From the NCBI RefSeq assembly GCF_009674685.1, contig NZ_WKJI01000004.1, positions 1 to 62,426 on the forward strand: a stretch of DNA of 62,426 bases, read 5' to 3'. This DNA is from Pedobacter puniceum. Lineage in GTDB: Bacteria > Bacteroidota > Bacteroidia > Sphingobacteriales > Sphingobacteriaceae. Position 1 is the stretch's first letter, and each line of letters opens with the position of its first letter. Shown one piece after another: positions 1-8,933 of the stretch. The notes under the pieces were generated by a model that searched no databases, had not been told where the DNA came from, and saw only the letters and a list, made by a program, of their open reading frames with translations. A program made the translations under genes and the position numbers.

Positions 1-62
1 GTTAAGCCCATCAGAGCCAATGGTACTGCAGTAAAATGTGGGAGAGTAGGTCGATGCCGACT
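1..62 (+). rRNA. 5S ribosomal RNA, 3' end (partial)
   Basis: The first ~62 bases match the 3' half of a bacterial 5S rRNA. They include the loop E/helix IV segment ending in GGGAGAGTAGGTCG and the GCCGA 3' stem. The 5' part lies outside the window, so this is the tail of an rRNA operon running on the plus strand. The exact 3' end is approximate. Confidence 0.88.
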
Positions 63-82
63 TTTATTAAATAAATAAACAT

Positions 83-113
83 AAAGCTCTTGATAGAAAT
101 ATCAAGAGCTTTT
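83..113 (+). terminator. Rho-independent terminator of the rRNA operon
   Basis: A perfect 13-bp stem (83-95 with 100-112, arm AAAGCTCTTGATA) closes a GAAA tetraloop and runs into a short T-rich tail. It follows the 5S end by about 20 bases, where an rRNA operon terminator is expected. Confidence 0.85.
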
Positions 114-427
114 GTGTTTGTATAGGCTATGCTTACGATACCGTATTATACTATACTACCCCATGCTAAGGGTATACATAAATCTAAGCAACCATCCTAA
201 ATATATCACCCTTAAAGCTTCAATCTTCCGAAAGCTGTGAAGTGTTTACTGTTCATGAAACTTGATTATAATAATATCAAGGCTCTTAATAAGATTAGCT
301 GTGTAATATCCTTATCAATAGGAATAAGAGAACTCGCTTTTACTGTGTAAAGTATATGGTTATAAAGACTATCAATTACAATGGCTGTTATTTAAATCCT
401 TTCTAAATAAATGCAATTGACAAATGA
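114..427. other. Intergenic stretch between 5S rRNA and hemA, no gene seen
   Basis: About 310 AT-rich bases with no convincing ORF, tRNA or rRNA signature. There is one small hairpin near 258-282 (CTTGAT and ATCAAG arms). The stretch ends in the hemA promoter. Confidence 0.6.
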
Positions 428-461
428 TTGACATAGGTGTAACTTAGCTATTTTACATTTG
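428..461 (+). promoter_or_regulatory. Putative hemA promoter (Bacteroidota type)
   Basis: TTG at 428-430 and TACATTTG at 454-461 fit the Bacteroidota -33/-7 pattern (TTG, about 19-23 bases, TAnnTTTG). The -7 box ends 22 bases before the hemA start, giving a short leader. This is a consensus match by eye only. Confidence 0.5.
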
Positions 462-483
462 TACAGTTCAAAAAATATCATCA

Positions 484-1713
484 TTGAAGTATCTTAAAGT
501 TATAGCATTTACGCATAAGCAGATTGAGCTTGATAAGTTGGGATGTTTAGTATTATGTAATGATGCTATTGATTCTGTGCTTAATTTAGTTCGTGAGAAG
601 TTTAATATTGCCGAAATATTCTATTTAGGTACTTGCAATAGAGTAGAATTTATTTTTACGGCTGAACATGATATCACTAAAGATTTCGTGAAACGCTTCT
701 TAGATTTATTCCATAATGGGCGAATGTCCAATCAGGATTTGGATTTAATAGTTGATAATTGCTGTATTTATGAACAAGAGGATGCTCTTAATCATTTAAT
801 GAGAGTTTCTAGTTCTTTAGAGAGTTTAGTGGTAGGAGAAAAGGAGATTTTAGCTCAAGTTAGAAAAGCTTATGAGTCGTGTAAAGAAAAAGGATTTACA
901 GGAGACTTTCTAAGGTTAATCATGAACAGAGTGGTTAAAACTGCTAAAGAAGTCTATACGTATACCAATATTTCTAAAAATCCAATATCAGTTGTTTCTT
1001 TAGCTTACAGAAAACTAAGAGAGCTTAAGATTAATCCTAATAGTAGAATTTTAATCATAGGGGCTGGGGAAACTAACCAAAACCTAGCTAAATATCTCAA
1101 AAAACATAAATATCAAAACTTTTCGATTTTTAATAGGACTTTAAGTAAGGCTCAATCTTTAGCTTTGGAATTAGGTGGCGTTGCTTATAGTTTGAATGAT
1201 CTAGAAAGTTATTCCTTTGGTTTTGACGTTATTATAACTTGTACAGGTGCTACAGAGCCAATTATCACAAAAGACTTGTATATTAAACTACTTAATGGTG
1301 ATACATCTAAGAAAATCATTGTTGATTTAGCTATTCCTAATGATACTCATCAAGATGTAATCTCTGATTTTAAACTTGAGTATATTGATGTTAAGACTTT
1401 GCAAGATATTGCGGATAAGAATCTTAAAGAGCGTTACCAAGAATTAATAAATGGTGAAGCTATTATTGAAAAAAATATAAAAGAGTTTAGACCTATTTTA
1501 AAGCAGCGTAGGATTGAGCTTGCCATGAAAGAGGTTCCTGAGAAAATTAAAGAAATTAAAACTAAGGCTTTAAATTCTGTTTTTGCAGAAGAAGTAAATT
1601 CATTAGACCCTAGTTCTAGAGAGGTTCTTGAAAAAGTTATGGCTTATATGGAAAAGAAATATATTAGCGTTCCTATGGTTATGGCTAAGGATATCTTAGT
1701 TAACAATGCTTAG
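484..1713 (+). CDS. hemA: Glutamyl-tRNA reductase
   Basis: First enzyme of the C5 heme pathway. It reduces glutamyl-tRNA to glutamate-1-semialdehyde using NADPH in the cytosol. The catalytic-Cys motif GTCNRVE is present with the nucleophile at Cys51, followed by the signature SLESLVVGEKEILAQVRKAY. A nucleotide-binding GAGETNQNLAKYL segment lies near residue 195, and a C-terminal helical dimerisation region follows. The length of 409 residues is normal. The first codon in frame with the conserved N-terminus is TTG at 484; there is no suitable ATG nearby and a promoter lies just upstream. It heads a plus-strand run of hem genes, 58 bases before hemC-hemD. Confidence 0.96.
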   Translation: MKYLKVIAFTHKQIELDKLGCLVLCNDAIDSVLNLVREKFNIAEIFYLGTCNRVEFIFTAEHDITKDFVKRFLDLFHNGRMSNQDLDLIVDNCCIYEQEDALNHLMRVSSSLESLVVGEKEILAQVRKAYESCKEKGFTGDFLRLIMNRVVKTAKEVYTYTNISKNPISVVSLAYRKLRELKINPNSRILIIGAGETNQNLAKYLKKHKYQNFSIFNRTLSKAQSLALELGGVAYSLNDLESYSFGFDVIITCTGATEPIITKDLYIKLLNGDTSKKIIVDLAIPNDTHQDVISDFKLEYIDVKTLQDIADKNLKERYQELINGEAIIEKNIKEFRPILKQRRIELAMKEVPEKIKEIKTKALNSVFAEEVNSLDPSSREVLEKVMAYMEKKYISVPMVMAKDILVNNA

Positions 1714-1771
1714 TTAATAATCTACTTAAAGTACCTCCAAAAGTTTTATTTTTACTCATATTTTAAGTCAA

Positions 1772-3361
1772 TTGAACAGAACAGTTATTATAGGAACAAG
1801 AGGTAGTGATCTTGCGCTATGGCAGGCAAACCACGTAGCGGCCAAACTTAATAAGATAGGAATAAGTACTGAAATTAAAATCATTAAAACTCAAGGTGAT
1901 AATATTTTAAACTTAAGACTAGATAAATTAGAAGGGAAAGGTTTTTTTACTAAAGAATTAGAAGAACACCTACTAGCTGGAACAATTGATTTAGCTGTTC
2001 ACTCTCATAAGGATTTACCTACGGAGAATCCTCCAGGATTAAAAATAGCCGCTGTTTCTGAACGAGAAGATCCATCTGAAATCATATTAATCCTAAAGGA
2101 TTGTGTGGATTTATCGAAAAAGCTATCAATAAAACATAATGGTATTGTAGGCACATCATCTAATAGAAGGCAGTCTCAGTTATTAGCGGTTAGACCTGAT
2201 TTAGAGATTGAGGATTTAAGAGGTAATGTTAATACAAGAATTCAAAAGTTAAGAGATGAGAATTATGATGCTATTATTCTGGCTAAAGCTGGTATTAGCA
2301 GATTAAATTTGGATTTATCTGAATTTTATATTGAAGAAATTGAGCCAACTTCTGAGCTTGTACCTGCGCCAGCACAAGGGGTATTAGCCATTCAAATTAG
2401 AGATAACGATGATGAACTTCATGAGGTGTTACAGCAAATAAATGATACTGATGTAGCAACTTGTATTGCTGTAGAGAGAAAAGTTCTGAATTTATTTAAC
2501 GGAGGCTGTCATATGCCCTTGGGATGTTATTGTGAAAAGGAGGATGGGATGTTTAAAGTATGGACAACTAAAGCAGATACAGGTGATGAATTACCAGACA
2601 GACTCTATTTAGAATCATCCACTACAGAGAACTTGGCGCAAAGAATTGTCGCTAAATTTGACTTAGAAAAAAGAAGGTTAGCAAGAACAGTTTTTATATC
2701 AAGAGAATTATCTGAACATAGCTATTTCTATAGAGCTTTAATAAAACATGGTATTGAGATTGAAGCTCGTTCTTTAATTAAAACAGTACCTACTATTCAT
2801 AAGTTAGATTCTTATATTTTTAGAAATGTAGATTGGATTTTCTTTAGTAGCAAGAACGGTATAGAGTATTTTTTTAAATTAAATCCTGTATTGCCAAAAG
2901 ATGTGAAATTTGGTGTAGTAGGGAGAGGATCAGAAGATGCCTTAAGACAATTAGGGAAAGTGCCCTCTTTTGTTGGAGAAAGTAGTGATATTACAGAAGT
3001 AGCCGAGGAATTTGCCACTATAGCGAATAGAACGCATATTTTATTTCCATCGGCTAAAGATTCTTTAAAGACAATTCAAAAAGCTTTATCGCAAGAAACA
3101 CAAATCACTGATTTAACCATTTATGAAACTATTTTGGTTGATGATGTTGCTCAAAGTTTTGCAGATGTATTGGTATTTACAAGCCCTTCAAATGTTGAGG
3201 CTTATTTTGTAGACAACTTATTGGAACCAGGGCAGCAAATTGTTGCTATAGGGGCTTCTACAGGTAAGAAGTTTGAAGAGATGAATGTTCCATATATATT
3301 GCCATCATCGCCAGATGAAATTGGTTTAGCTGAGGCAGTTTTTGGTATAGATATAAAATAA
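1772..3361 (+). CDS. hemC: Hydroxymethylbilane synthase fused to uroporphyrinogen-III synthase
   Basis: A 529-residue fusion covering two consecutive steps of tetrapyrrole synthesis. Residues 1 to ~295 are porphobilinogen deaminase: GTRGSDLALWQA at the N-terminus, HSHKDLP, and the dipyrromethane-cofactor cysteine at Cys246 in NGGCHMPLGCY. Residues ~310-525 have the two-lobed uroporphyrinogen-III synthase pattern (FISRELSEHSYFYRAL, then DWIFFSSKNGIEYFF and VLVFTSPSNVEAYF, ending near GASTGKKFEE). HemC alone is about 310 residues and HemD about 250, so both halves are near full length. The start is TTG. It lies 7 bases before hemB. The HemD half is assigned by fold pattern and context because this family is poorly conserved. 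Confidence 0.93.
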   Translation: MNRTVIIGTRGSDLALWQANHVAAKLNKIGISTEIKIIKTQGDNILNLRLDKLEGKGFFTKELEEHLLAGTIDLAVHSHKDLPTENPPGLKIAAVSEREDPSEIILILKDCVDLSKKLSIKHNGIVGTSSNRRQSQLLAVRPDLEIEDLRGNVNTRIQKLRDENYDAIILAKAGISRLNLDLSEFYIEEIEPTSELVPAPAQGVLAIQIRDNDDELHEVLQQINDTDVATCIAVERKVLNLFNGGCHMPLGCYCEKEDGMFKVWTTKADTGDELPDRLYLESSTTENLAQRIVAKFDLEKRRLARTVFISRELSEHSYFYRALIKHGIEIEARSLIKTVPTIHKLDSYIFRNVDWIFFSSKNGIEYFFKLNPVLPKDVKFGVVGRGSEDALRQLGKVPSFVGESSDITEVAEEFATIANRTHILFPSAKDSLKTIQKALSQETQITDLTIYETILVDDVAQSFADVLVFTSPSNVEAYFVDNLLEPGQQIVAIGASTGKKFEEMNVPYILPSSPDEIGLAEAVFGIDIK

Positions 3362-3368
3362 AATTATT

Positions 3369-4346
3369 ATGATGATGCTTAGCAGACCAAGAAGAAACAG
3401 AAAATCTGAAGTGATTAGAAATATGGTTCAAGAGAACTTTCTTAGAGCTTCTGATTTTATTTTTCCGCTGTTTATTATTGATGGTAAAAATCAAAAAACA
3501 GAAGTTTCTTCTATGCCTGGCATTTATAGGTATTCAATTGATTTACTGTTGAAGGAAGTAGAGGCTTGTCTTAAATTAGGACTAAAGTCTTTTGATTTAT
3601 TTCCGAATTTAGAAGAGTCATTAAAAGATAAAACTGCGACAGAGAGTTTAAATAAAAATGGATTATACCTTAAAGCTATTAAAGAGGTAAAATCTAATTT
3701 TCCAGAAGCTTGCATTGTTACAGATGTAGCCATGGATCCATATAGTTCTGACGGGCATGATGGATTAGTAAAAAATGGCGAAATTGTAAACGATGAAACA
3801 CTTGAAATATTAGCTAAAATGGCTATTGCACAGGCAGAAGTTGGTGCAGATATTGTTGCTCCTTCTGATATGATGGATGGTAGAGTAGGCTATATCAGAG
3901 AAGCGTTAGATGCAGCAGGTTTTACCAATGTTTCTATTATGTCTTACACAGCAAAATATGCAAGCGCATTTTACGGACCTTTTAGAGATGCTTTAGACTC
4001 TGCCCCGCGTTTTGGTGATAAAAAAACTTATCAGATGAATCCGGCCAATCAAAGAGAAGCTTTAATTGAAGGGATGTTAGATAGCCAAGAAGGAGCTGAT
4101 TTTTTAATGGTTAAACCAGCTTTAGCTTATTTGGATGTCATTAAATTAATGAAAGATAATTTTGATTTACCTATTGCGGCATATAACGTAAGTGGAGAAT
4201 ATGCCATGATAAAAGCAGCAGCGCAAAATGGTTGGTTAGATGAAAAAAGAGCAACTGTAGAAACCTTAATGGGAATAAAAAGAGCAGGAGCGGATGTTAT
4301 TTTAACTTATCATGCTAAAGAAGTTTTAGCTAATAACTGGATTTAA
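3369..4346 (+). CDS. hemB: Porphobilinogen synthase (delta-aminolevulinic acid dehydratase)
   Basis: Condenses two 5-aminolevulinate molecules into porphobilinogen. Both Schiff-base lysines are visible: Lys196 in SYTAKYAS and Lys249 in LMVKPALAYLD. The active-site metal segment reads DVAMDPYSSDGHDG, with Asp and Ala where zinc enzymes carry three Cys. This is the magnesium-type site known from plants and Pseudomonas. The length of 325 residues is normal. Three consecutive ATG codons (3369, 3372, 3375) could each serve as start. Confidence 0.97.
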   Translation: MMMLSRPRRNRKSEVIRNMVQENFLRASDFIFPLFIIDGKNQKTEVSSMPGIYRYSIDLLLKEVEACLKLGLKSFDLFPNLEESLKDKTATESLNKNGLYLKAIKEVKSNFPEACIVTDVAMDPYSSDGHDGLVKNGEIVNDETLEILAKMAIAQAEVGADIVAPSDMMDGRVGYIREALDAAGFTNVSIMSYTAKYASAFYGPFRDALDSAPRFGDKKTYQMNPANQREALIEGMLDSQEGADFLMVKPALAYLDVIKLMKDNFDLPIAAYNVSGEYAMIKAAAQNGWLDEKRATVETLMGIKRAGADVILTYHAKEVLANNWI

Positions 4347-4374
4347 ATAAAGATTTACCCATAACAATAAGAAG

Positions 4375-5751
4375 ATGTTCGATTCGATAAAAAAGATTTT
4401 TAGTAGCGGTGAGGAAGAAACTACATCCTTAACTTCTGGTGCAAAACCAGATATATCAAGAGAAAAGTCTGCTCAATTATATGAAAAAGCTAAAACCTTT
4501 TTTCCTGGTGGAGTAAATTCGCCCGTACGAGCTTTCAAATCAGTTTATGGAACACCTCTTTTTATAGAAAAAGGTGATGGTTGTTATCTATGGGATGCAG
4601 ATGGAAATCAGTTTATTGACTTTTGCTGCTCATGGGGACCATTAATTTTAGGTCATAATCCTGCTAAAGTAAGAGAAAAGGTTATTGAAGTAATGGCTAA
4701 CGGAATGTCTTTTGGTGCTCCAACAGCCTTAGAAAATGAACTAGCAGAGCTTATTATATCAAATAATAGATATATAGAAAAGATAAGATTTACGAGTTCT
4801 GGCACAGAAGCCGTAATGTCTGCTATTCGTTTAGCAAGAGGTACTACTAAGAGAGATAAAATTATAAAATTTGAAGGTTGTTATCATGGCCATTCAGATT
4901 CTCTTCTAGTGAAAGCGGGTTCTGGTTTGGTAACTTTCGGAGAAACATCTTCTGCTGGTATACCTAAATCTTTTGCTAATGAAACTATTGTGGTTTCACT
5001 TAATGATAAAGAAGCTCTAAAAAAGGCTTTTGAAGATTTTAAGGAACAAATTGCGGCAGTTATTATAGAGCCAGTTCCAGCTAATAATGGTTTACTTTTA
5101 CAAGACAAAGATTTTCTACAATTTGTAAGAGATATTTGTAATGAAAATTGCGCTTTATTAATATTTGATGAAGTAATTTCTGGCTTTAGAGTAGGTTTTG
5201 AAGGTGCAGCAGGATATTATGATATACAGCCAGACATAGTTACTTACGGTAAAATTATTGGCGGTGGCTTACCTGTAGGTGCTTATGCGTCTTCATCGTC
5301 AATTATGTCTAATATATCTCCGGAAGGAGGGGTTTATCAAGCAGGTACATTATCTGGTAACCCGGTTGCTATGGCTGCTGGTATTGCTCAATTAACCGAA
5401 CTGAGTAAATCTGGTTTTTATAAAGAATTAAACAATAAAACTCAAGAGTTTACAGAGTCTATACAACGTTACGCTACTGCAAAAAACTACAAATTTAAAG
5501 TATTTACTATAGGTTCTATTTTTTGGTTTGCCTTCACCGATAAAGATAAAATCCAAACGGCAGAAGAAATAGACCCGGCTAGTATGGAGAAGTTTAAGGT
5601 GATGCATAAAGAATTACTTAATAGAGGAGTTTATTTCGGACCCTCAGGTTACGAGGTAGGCTTTATATCGGTAGCACATAGTAAGTTAGATTTAGAGAAG
5701 GCAAAAAGACAAATTTTTGAAACTTTAGACATCGTATTCAGAAGCAGATAA
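4375..5751 (+). CDS. hemL: Glutamate-1-semialdehyde 2,1-aminomutase
   Basis: PLP enzyme that converts glutamate-1-semialdehyde to 5-aminolevulinate, acting directly after HemA. Landmarks are the N-terminal FFPGGVNSPVRAF, the GTEAVMSAIRLARG motif, LIFDEVISGFR, and the PLP lysine Lys293 in YGKIIGGGLPVGAYA. The 458 residues exceed the usual ~430 because of a charged, serine-rich N-terminal extension of about 28 residues. The only good in-frame ATG is at 4375. It ends one base before the histidine kinase gene. Confidence 0.96.
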   Translation: MFDSIKKIFSSGEEETTSLTSGAKPDISREKSAQLYEKAKTFFPGGVNSPVRAFKSVYGTPLFIEKGDGCYLWDADGNQFIDFCCSWGPLILGHNPAKVREKVIEVMANGMSFGAPTALENELAELIISNNRYIEKIRFTSSGTEAVMSAIRLARGTTKRDKIIKFEGCYHGHSDSLLVKAGSGLVTFGETSSAGIPKSFANETIVVSLNDKEALKKAFEDFKEQIAAVIIEPVPANNGLLLQDKDFLQFVRDICNENCALLIFDEVISGFRVGFEGAAGYYDIQPDIVTYGKIIGGGLPVGAYASSSSIMSNISPEGGVYQAGTLSGNPVAMAAGIAQLTELSKSGFYKELNNKTQEFTESIQRYATAKNYKFKVFTIGSIFWFAFTDKDKIQTAEEIDPASMEKFKVMHKELLNRGVYFGPSGYEVGFISVAHSKLDLEKAKRQIFETLDIVFRSR

Positions 5752-5752
5752 C

Positions 5753-6616
5753 ATGAAACCGCTAACCATATTTTACGTTTTAGTTTTCTACGTAATTGCA
5801 CAATTATTTTGGTGGGCAACTTTACTCATTGAGTTGGAGCCTATAAGAAGAGGTATGGTAATTGGCGAAGGTATTGTTTTTGTTTCTTTGATGAGTTTTG
5901 GAGCTTATAAATTGCATAAAGCTATTAACAGAGAAAAGAAAATGAATGCCCAGCAAAAGAATTTCTTACTTTCTGTAACTCATGAGTTGAAATCGCCTTT
6001 GGCATCTATTAAATTGTATCTACAAACTATTCAGAAAAGAGATTTAGATCAAGAAACTCAAAAGAATTTTATCGGAAAGTCACTTTTAGACATAGAAAGG
6101 CTAGATGATTTAGTAGAAAATATGTTGTTAGCCTCAAAAATTGAAAATAATTCATACAGTTTTCCTAAAGAGCAACTTAATCTATCAGAGTTAATAGAGA
6201 AAATTGTAGCCAGATTACAGATACACGTTTGCAATAAAGAAGCCTTAATTACACAAATAGAACCTAATATTTTTATTACTGGTGATAAGTTTGCTATGGC
6301 TTCTGTAGTTACTAATTTAATTGAAAATGCAGTAAAATATTCACCAGAATGTGTGCCTATCCACGTAAGTTTAGAGCGTAAAAGTAATGGTAAAGTATGC
6401 TTTAAAGTTGCCGATTTAGGTATGGGTATACCAGATGCAGAAAAGCCTAAGATATTTGATAAGTTTTACAGAGTAGGCAGCGAGAATACACGTAAAACTA
6501 AAGGCACAGGTTTGGGTTTATTTATTGTTAAACAAGTGCTAGAAAATCATCAAGCACTTATTAAAGTAAAGAATAATACACCAAGTGGAACTGTATTTGA
6601 AGTTTCTTTTGGATAA
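5753..6616 (+). CDS. Two-TM sensor histidine kinase
   Basis: Membrane sensor kinase of 287 residues. Two transmembrane helices (about 4-25 and 35-53) are joined by only a short loop, so it has almost no periplasmic sensor. The HisKA domain has phosphorylatable His77 in SVTHELKSPLAS. The HATPase_c boxes are NLIENAVKYS, DLGMGIPD and GTGLGLFIVK. It starts one base after hemL ends and is followed 12 bases later by an OmpR-type regulator, a cognate pair embedded in the heme operon. The signal is unknown; heme status or an envelope cue are guesses from context. Confidence 0.9.
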   Translation: MKPLTIFYVLVFYVIAQLFWWATLLIELEPIRRGMVIGEGIVFVSLMSFGAYKLHKAINREKKMNAQQKNFLLSVTHELKSPLASIKLYLQTIQKRDLDQETQKNFIGKSLLDIERLDDLVENMLLASKIENNSYSFPKEQLNLSELIEKIVARLQIHVCNKEALITQIEPNIFITGDKFAMASVVTNLIENAVKYSPECVPIHVSLERKSNGKVCFKVADLGMGIPDAEKPKIFDKFYRVGSENTRKTKGTGLGLFIVKQVLENHQALIKVKNNTPSGTVFEVSFG

Positions 6617-6628
6617 AAAATTACAATT

Positions 6629-7330
6629 ATGGTAAATAAACAAAGAATTTTATTGATGGAAGATGAAGAACATCTTCTTGAAGCCATCAAACTAAACCTG
6701 GAAATGGAAGGCTTTTTTGTAAGAGCTGTTACCGACGGGAAAAAAGCTTTAAAAGTATTTAAAGAAGAAAAATTTAACCTTATCATTTTAGATGTTATGG
6801 TGCCAGAAATAGATGGTTTTCAGGTTGCTGAAACCATTAGACTAGAAAATAGCGAGGTGCCTATCATGTTCTTAACTGCTAAAAATACTTCTGAAGATAG
6901 AGTTACAGGACTTAAAAAAGGTGCTGATGATTATCTAACCAAACCTTTCAATTTAGAAGAGCTTATTTTAAGAGTAAATAATCTCATCAAAAGAAGTATG
7001 AAGGGTGATGATTTAAAGGAAATCAACTCTTATAAAATAGGAGATAAAACTATTTATTTCAATTCTTTTGAGTTAAAGCATGAAAACGGAACTATTACTC
7101 CATTAACCAAAAAGGAAACCATGCTTTTAAAGTTGTTGATAGAACGTAAGAATGAGGCAGTTTCTCGTGAGCAAATCTTAGAAACGGTTTGGAATTACGA
7201 TGTTTATCCATCAACAAGAACTATAGATAATTTTATCCTTACGTTCAGAAAATATTTTGAACCAGATCAAAAAAATCCAATTTATTTCCACTCTATCAGA
7301 GGCGTTGGTTATAAATTTACTGATGCTTAA
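6629..7330 (+). CDS. OmpR/PhoB-family response regulator
   Basis: Response regulator of 233 residues. The receiver domain (about 5-118) has acidic EDEE near residue 11, phosphoacceptor Asp55 in LIILDVMVPE and the conserved Lys in DDYLTKPF. The C-terminal winged helix (about 130-230) includes LTKKETMLLKLLIERKN and the DNA-recognition stretch STRTIDNFILTFRKYF. It pairs with the kinase just upstream and probably regulates transcription. Targets cannot be read from sequence, though its place between hemL and hemE makes control of the heme cluster possible. Confidence 0.93.
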   Translation: MVNKQRILLMEDEEHLLEAIKLNLEMEGFFVRAVTDGKKALKVFKEEKFNLIILDVMVPEIDGFQVAETIRLENSEVPIMFLTAKNTSEDRVTGLKKGADDYLTKPFNLEELILRVNNLIKRSMKGDDLKEINSYKIGDKTIYFNSFELKHENGTITPLTKKETMLLKLLIERKNEAVSREQILETVWNYDVYPSTRTIDNFILTFRKYFEPDQKNPIYFHSIRGVGYKFTDA

Positions 7331-7335
7331 GCAAT

Positions 7336-7851
7336 ATGTTTAGTAATAAGGCTAGGTGGTTAGTTGGTTTCTTGCTTTTAATTGTGGCCATGTTGGCTAT
7401 AACTTTAAAGGTTTACGAAATTGCAGCATTAAGCTTTTTATTTGTTGGCTTAGTTATTTGGGGTTATTTTAAAGAAGGACCTATTATTTTAGCAGCTAAA
7501 CAGTTTAAAAATAAAGATTACGAAGCAGCTAAAAATCTACTTTTAAGTATTGCTAAGCCGCAATATCTGAGTAAAAAGAGAAAACCTTATTACGAGTACT
7601 TATTAGGCTGTATAGCTGTACACCAAATGGATTATCAAACTGCTGAGAAACATTTAGAGAAAGCAGCTTTTTCAGGTCTTAAAGTCCAAGATTTAGGTAC
7701 AGCTATCATGCATTTAGCCAATATCAATCTTAGGAATAAGCAAAAAGACAAAGGTTTATTATGGATAGCAGAGGCAAAAAAGATACCTTTGCCTGCTAGA
7801 CAACAAAGCATATTAAAAAATTTAGAAAAAGAGTTACATCAAATTAAATGA
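7336..7851 (+). CDS. Small membrane-anchored TPR-like protein, function unknown
   Basis: 171 residues. Two hydrophobic helices lie near the N-terminus (about 8-25 and 28-45), followed by a soluble part rich in alternating A/L/Y helices (YEAAKNLLLSI, YEYLLGCIAVHQ, YQTAEKHLEKAA) resembling two or three tetratricopeptide repeats. That suggests a protein-protein scaffold facing the cytosol. It starts 5 bases after the response regulator, and its stop overlaps the hemE start by 4 bases (ATGA), so it is translationally coupled to hemE. No specific function is known to me. Confidence 0.8.
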   Translation: MFSNKARWLVGFLLLIVAMLAITLKVYEIAALSFLFVGLVIWGYFKEGPIILAAKQFKNKDYEAAKNLLLSIAKPQYLSKKRKPYYEYLLGCIAVHQMDYQTAEKHLEKAAFSGLKVQDLGTAIMHLANINLRNKQKDKGLLWIAEAKKIPLPARQQSILKNLEKELHQIK

Positions 7852-8885
7852 AGGATTCGTTATTTATTAAAGCAGCTTTATCTCAGCAAACAGAACGCCC
7901 ACCAGTTTGGATGATGCGTCAGGCAGGTAGATTTATGCCGGAATACTGGGAGATTAAAAACAAATATTCTTTTCTGGAAATGTGCAAAACACCAGAAATT
8001 GCTGCTGATGTAACCATGTTACCAGTCGATTTATTAGGGATTGATGCTGCTATTTTGTTTTCAGACATTCTGGTTACAGGAGAAGCAATGGGCGGAGATT
8101 TAAGTTTTGAGCAAGGCGTTGGGCCTAAGTTTGCCAATCCGGTAAGAACGGCTCAAGATATCGATGCCTTAGATGTTGATGTTACGCATCGTTTACAATA
8201 TGTTGCTGATGCAATTAAAGTTATACAGCAAAGGTTAAGCGCTTTGGGCGATAAGCAGATTCCTTTAATTGGGTTCGCTGGGGCACCTTTTACCGTGATG
8301 AGCTATTTGGTTGAAGGCGGTTCTTCTAAAGATTTTAAATTAACAAAGCTGATGATTAATAATCATCCAGAATTGGCGCATAAGCTTTTAAGTAAAATTG
8401 CAACAGTAACTGCTGATTATTTAAATCTGCAAATAGCAGCTGGCGTTAACGCAGTTCAAATATTTGATAGTTGGGCTTTGGCATTAAGCTGGGATGATTA
8501 TACTGAGTTTTCTCATCGTTATATCAATGAAATTATTAGTAAACTAAATAGGAAAGATATTCCTGTAATTTCTTTTTGTAAAGGAAGTTCTGTTTTTGCG
8601 CCACTTATGGCAGAAGCTAAACCAGATGTTGTTTCTATTGATTGGAATGTTGATTTGAGAGATATTAAACAACGTTTACCACAAGGAATGGCAGTTCAAG
8701 GAAATCTTGATCCATTTATTCTCTATGCAGATAAAAAGGTCATCAAAGAAAAAATCCATAGACTTTTTGAACGTATGCGTGGCGAAAAAGGCTTTATATT
8801 TAATTTAGGACACGGTATTATGCCTGATATTCCTTTTGATAATGTAAAATATGCTATAGAAGTAGTAAAAGAGTTTAGATATTAA
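7848..8885 (+). CDS. hemE: Uroporphyrinogen decarboxylase
   Basis: Decarboxylates the four acetate side chains of uroporphyrinogen III to give coproporphyrinogen III; cofactor-free cytosolic enzyme. Signature blocks are RPPVWMMRQAGRFMPEYW at the N-terminus, ILFSDILV (catalytic Asp), GFAGAPFTVMSYLVEGG, FDSWALALSW and FNLGHGIMPD near the C-terminus. The length of 345 residues is typical. The ATG overlaps the stop of the preceding gene. It consumes the same uroporphyrinogen III that siroheme synthesis for sulfite reductase needs. Confidence 0.97.
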   Translation: MKDSLFIKAALSQQTERPPVWMMRQAGRFMPEYWEIKNKYSFLEMCKTPEIAADVTMLPVDLLGIDAAILFSDILVTGEAMGGDLSFEQGVGPKFANPVRTAQDIDALDVDVTHRLQYVADAIKVIQQRLSALGDKQIPLIGFAGAPFTVMSYLVEGGSSKDFKLTKLMINNHPELAHKLLSKIATVTADYLNLQIAAGVNAVQIFDSWALALSWDDYTEFSHRYINEIISKLNRKDIPVISFCKGSSVFAPLMAEAKPDVVSIDWNVDLRDIKQRLPQGMAVQGNLDPFILYADKKVIKEKIHRLFERMRGEKGFIFNLGHGIMPDIPFDNVKYAIEVVKEFRY

Positions 8886-8933
8886 AGCTACTAATCTAGA
8901 TTCTATTCAGGCAAAATTTAATTAAGAAATAAA

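Noticed and set aside
114-483. tRNA or small protein gene between 5S rRNA and hemA
   Set aside because: No cloverleaf, no TTCGA-type T-loop and no sustained ORF were found.
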